Shown here: in pieces, positions 5,109 through 6,141 of the stretch
Numbering within the stretch: position 1 is the stretch's first letter
How the letters are laid out: every line of letters begins with the position of its first letter
Assembly (NCBI GenBank): GCA_013298265.1
Contig: JAAFHE010000258.1
Span: 1-6,141, forward strand
Source: Lysobacterales bacterium
GTDB lineage: Bacteria > Pseudomonadota > Gammaproteobacteria > Xanthomonadales > Rhodanobacteraceae
Direction: 5' to 3'
DNA: 6,141 bases
Notes under the pieces: generated by a model
Database searches by the model: none
Told to the model about the DNA's origin: nothing
What the model saw: only the letters and a program-made list of their open reading frames with translations
Program-made: the position numbers and the translations under genes

Positions 5109-6141
5109 CTACTCGAAACTGTTTGCGAACACACGATCTTCGACGCCAACGCCGTTGCCCGACAGTACGAATTCGCTCGCGCGGGGGGCTGTGGCGAGAA
5201 CGCTGAAGACCTGCTGCACGGGGCCGACGGCAGCCGGTGCGAAGCGGTAGTTCAACGTGCAGCTGGACTGGGCTGCGATGGTGAAGGGCAGCGAGTTGCT
5301 GCAACTGCCCTGATCCGTGCGCACGAACGGCGGCAATGCGGACGACAAGGTAGTGACGTCCAGCGCGGTGTTTCCGGAATTGGCCAGGTTGATCTGCACG
5401 CTGCGGTGCTCGCCGACAATTACGTTGCCGAGGTCGATCGTGCCGGGGCTTACCGAGAAGCTGTTGAAGACGAAGTCCGCCAGCACCGTGCACGGTGCGG
5501 TGATCGGTGCCGTGTTGAAGGTGTTGCCTTTCAGCGTGCCGCCGCAGCCGGTGACGCGGGCGGTGTGGTTGGCATTCGGCGTCACGCTGAATTGCGTGCT
5601 GCTGCCATGGGCGATGGTCTGCACCGTATCGGGGCTGATGCTGCCGTTGGGGCCGGCGTGGGGCGTCACCGCGTAGCTGGGCACCGTCGCTGTCACCGTG
5701 GTGCTGGCCGACCCGCCGCAGCCGTCGGTTACCGTCAACGTGATCGTCGTTGAACCTGATCGTCCTGGCGCCGGCGTCACGGTAATTGTGCGCAGGCCGC
5801 TGCCGTCGGATTGCACCACGATGCCTGACTGCGGGATCAGCGCGGTGTCGGCGGACAGCGCCGTCAGACCCAGCGCGGCCAGCGGTGTTTCGGCATCACC
5901 TACGGTCACTGAAAATGGCGTCGGGCCGAGCACGGTCACCGGCGACGCGGATGTGCCGATCGTCGGCGCGGTGTTCGCCTGGCCGGCGTCGACCTGGGCC
6001 CACGCCTGCGCAGACGTCGCGCCGCGCGCGTGGCGCAGCCCGTCCAGCGCAAACGCCGGGCTGACGCCGCCCTGGTCGCGCGAGGCCAGATAGATATTCC
6101 GAACCGTGTCGTTATCGAACAGGATGTCGTTGCCGCGCGCA
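5109..6141 (-). CDS. C-terminal part of a large exported multi-domain protein (Ig-like, InlB-repeat-like, choice-of-anchor-D-like)
   Basis: The minus frame is open from the window edge (first full codon 6140-6138) to TAG at 5111-5109: 343 residues, no start in view. Residues 1-56 begin ARGNDILFDNDTVRNIYLAS and are not recognised. Residues about 57-153 (NTAPTI to TTVTATV) are an Ig/cadherin-like module with VTVGDAETPLAAL, ALIPQSGI, and TITLTVTDGCGG. Residues about 156-223 (YAVTPHAGPNGSISPDTVQTI, CGGTLKGNTF, APITAPCTVLADF) match the divergent InlB B-repeat pattern with C199 and C217 as a likely disulfide. Residues 226-331 (FSVSPGTIDLGNVIVGE, NSGNTALDVTTL, CTLNYRFAPAAVGP, LSGNGV) match choice-of-anchor-D-type modules, with C280/C294 a likely pair. 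The tail is GVEDRVFANSFE. All modules are extracellular beta folds, so the protein is secreted or surface-exposed; its main activity lies outside the window. Confidence 0.85.
   Translation of the reverse strand, partial: ARGNDILFDNDTVRNIYLASRDQGGVSPAFALDGLRHARGATSAQAWAQVDAGQANTAPTIGTSASPVTVLGPTPFSVTVGDAETPLAALGLTALSADTALIPQSGIVVQSDGSGLRTITVTPAPGRSGSTTITLTVTDGCGGSASTTVTATVPSYAVTPHAGPNGSISPDTVQTIAHGSSTQFSVTPNANHTARVTGCGGTLKGNTFNTAPITAPCTVLADFVFNSFSVSPGTIDLGNVIVGEHRSVQINLANSGNTALDVTTLSSALPPFVRTDQGSCSNSLPFTIAAQSSCTLNYRFAPAAVGPVQQVFSVLATAPRASEFVLSGNGVGVEDRVFANSFE

Noticed and set aside
5317..6093. Several plus-strand frames opposite the secreted protein
   Set aside because: They are antisense shadows of a minus-strand sequence with three recognisable extracellular modules.

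Overview
The window is GC-rich bacterial DNA. The organism is most likely a gammaproteobacterium of the Lysobacterales/Xanthomonadales type. That placement is an inference from three things: a secreted protein with Ig-like and choice-of-anchor-D-like domains ending in ...VFANSFE, an IS5-type mini-element, and GGGTGTCC-core intergenic repeats. No rRNA, tRNA or CRISPR array was seen.

Layout from left to right. (1) Positions 1-237, minus strand: the N-terminus of an exported serine hydrolase of the beta-lactamase-related type, cut by the window edge, with a good ribosome binding site and a GTG start. (2) Positions 412-3488, minus strand: a two-gene operon. A radical SAM/SPASM protein with an extra C-terminal carbohydrate-associated-looking domain (2028-3488) is joined by an ATGA stop/start overlap to a glycosyltransferase (412-2031). 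The transferase has a complete GT2-like (GT-A) half followed by only the first Rossmann half of a GT-B/GT4-like enzyme. (3) Positions 3485-3999, minus strand: a broken secreted-protein gene. Its signal-peptide region is split by a 154-bp IS5-type MITE (3790-3943) flanked by CTAG. Removing the MITE and one CTAG on paper restores one reading frame of about 118 codons, whose stop overlaps the radical SAM start. (4) Positions 4000-4390: no convincing gene, but a degenerate repeat copy at 4276-4310. (5) Positions 4391-4828, plus strand: a small four-helix inner-membrane protein. (6) Positions 4829-5108: a repeat-rich gap between convergent genes, holding a 30-bp direct repeat, an 11-bp-arm inverted repeat and an 8-bp tandem repeat. 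(7) Positions 5109-6141, minus strand: the C-terminal 343 residues of a large exported multi-domain protein.

Working together: the radical SAM enzyme and glycosyltransferase are translationally coupled and probably act in one pathway that builds or modifies a glycan or glycosylated product; the substrate cannot be read from the sequence. The strip from about 3490 to 5108 is a patch of mobile and repeated DNA, with one intact small gene lying between related repeat copies.
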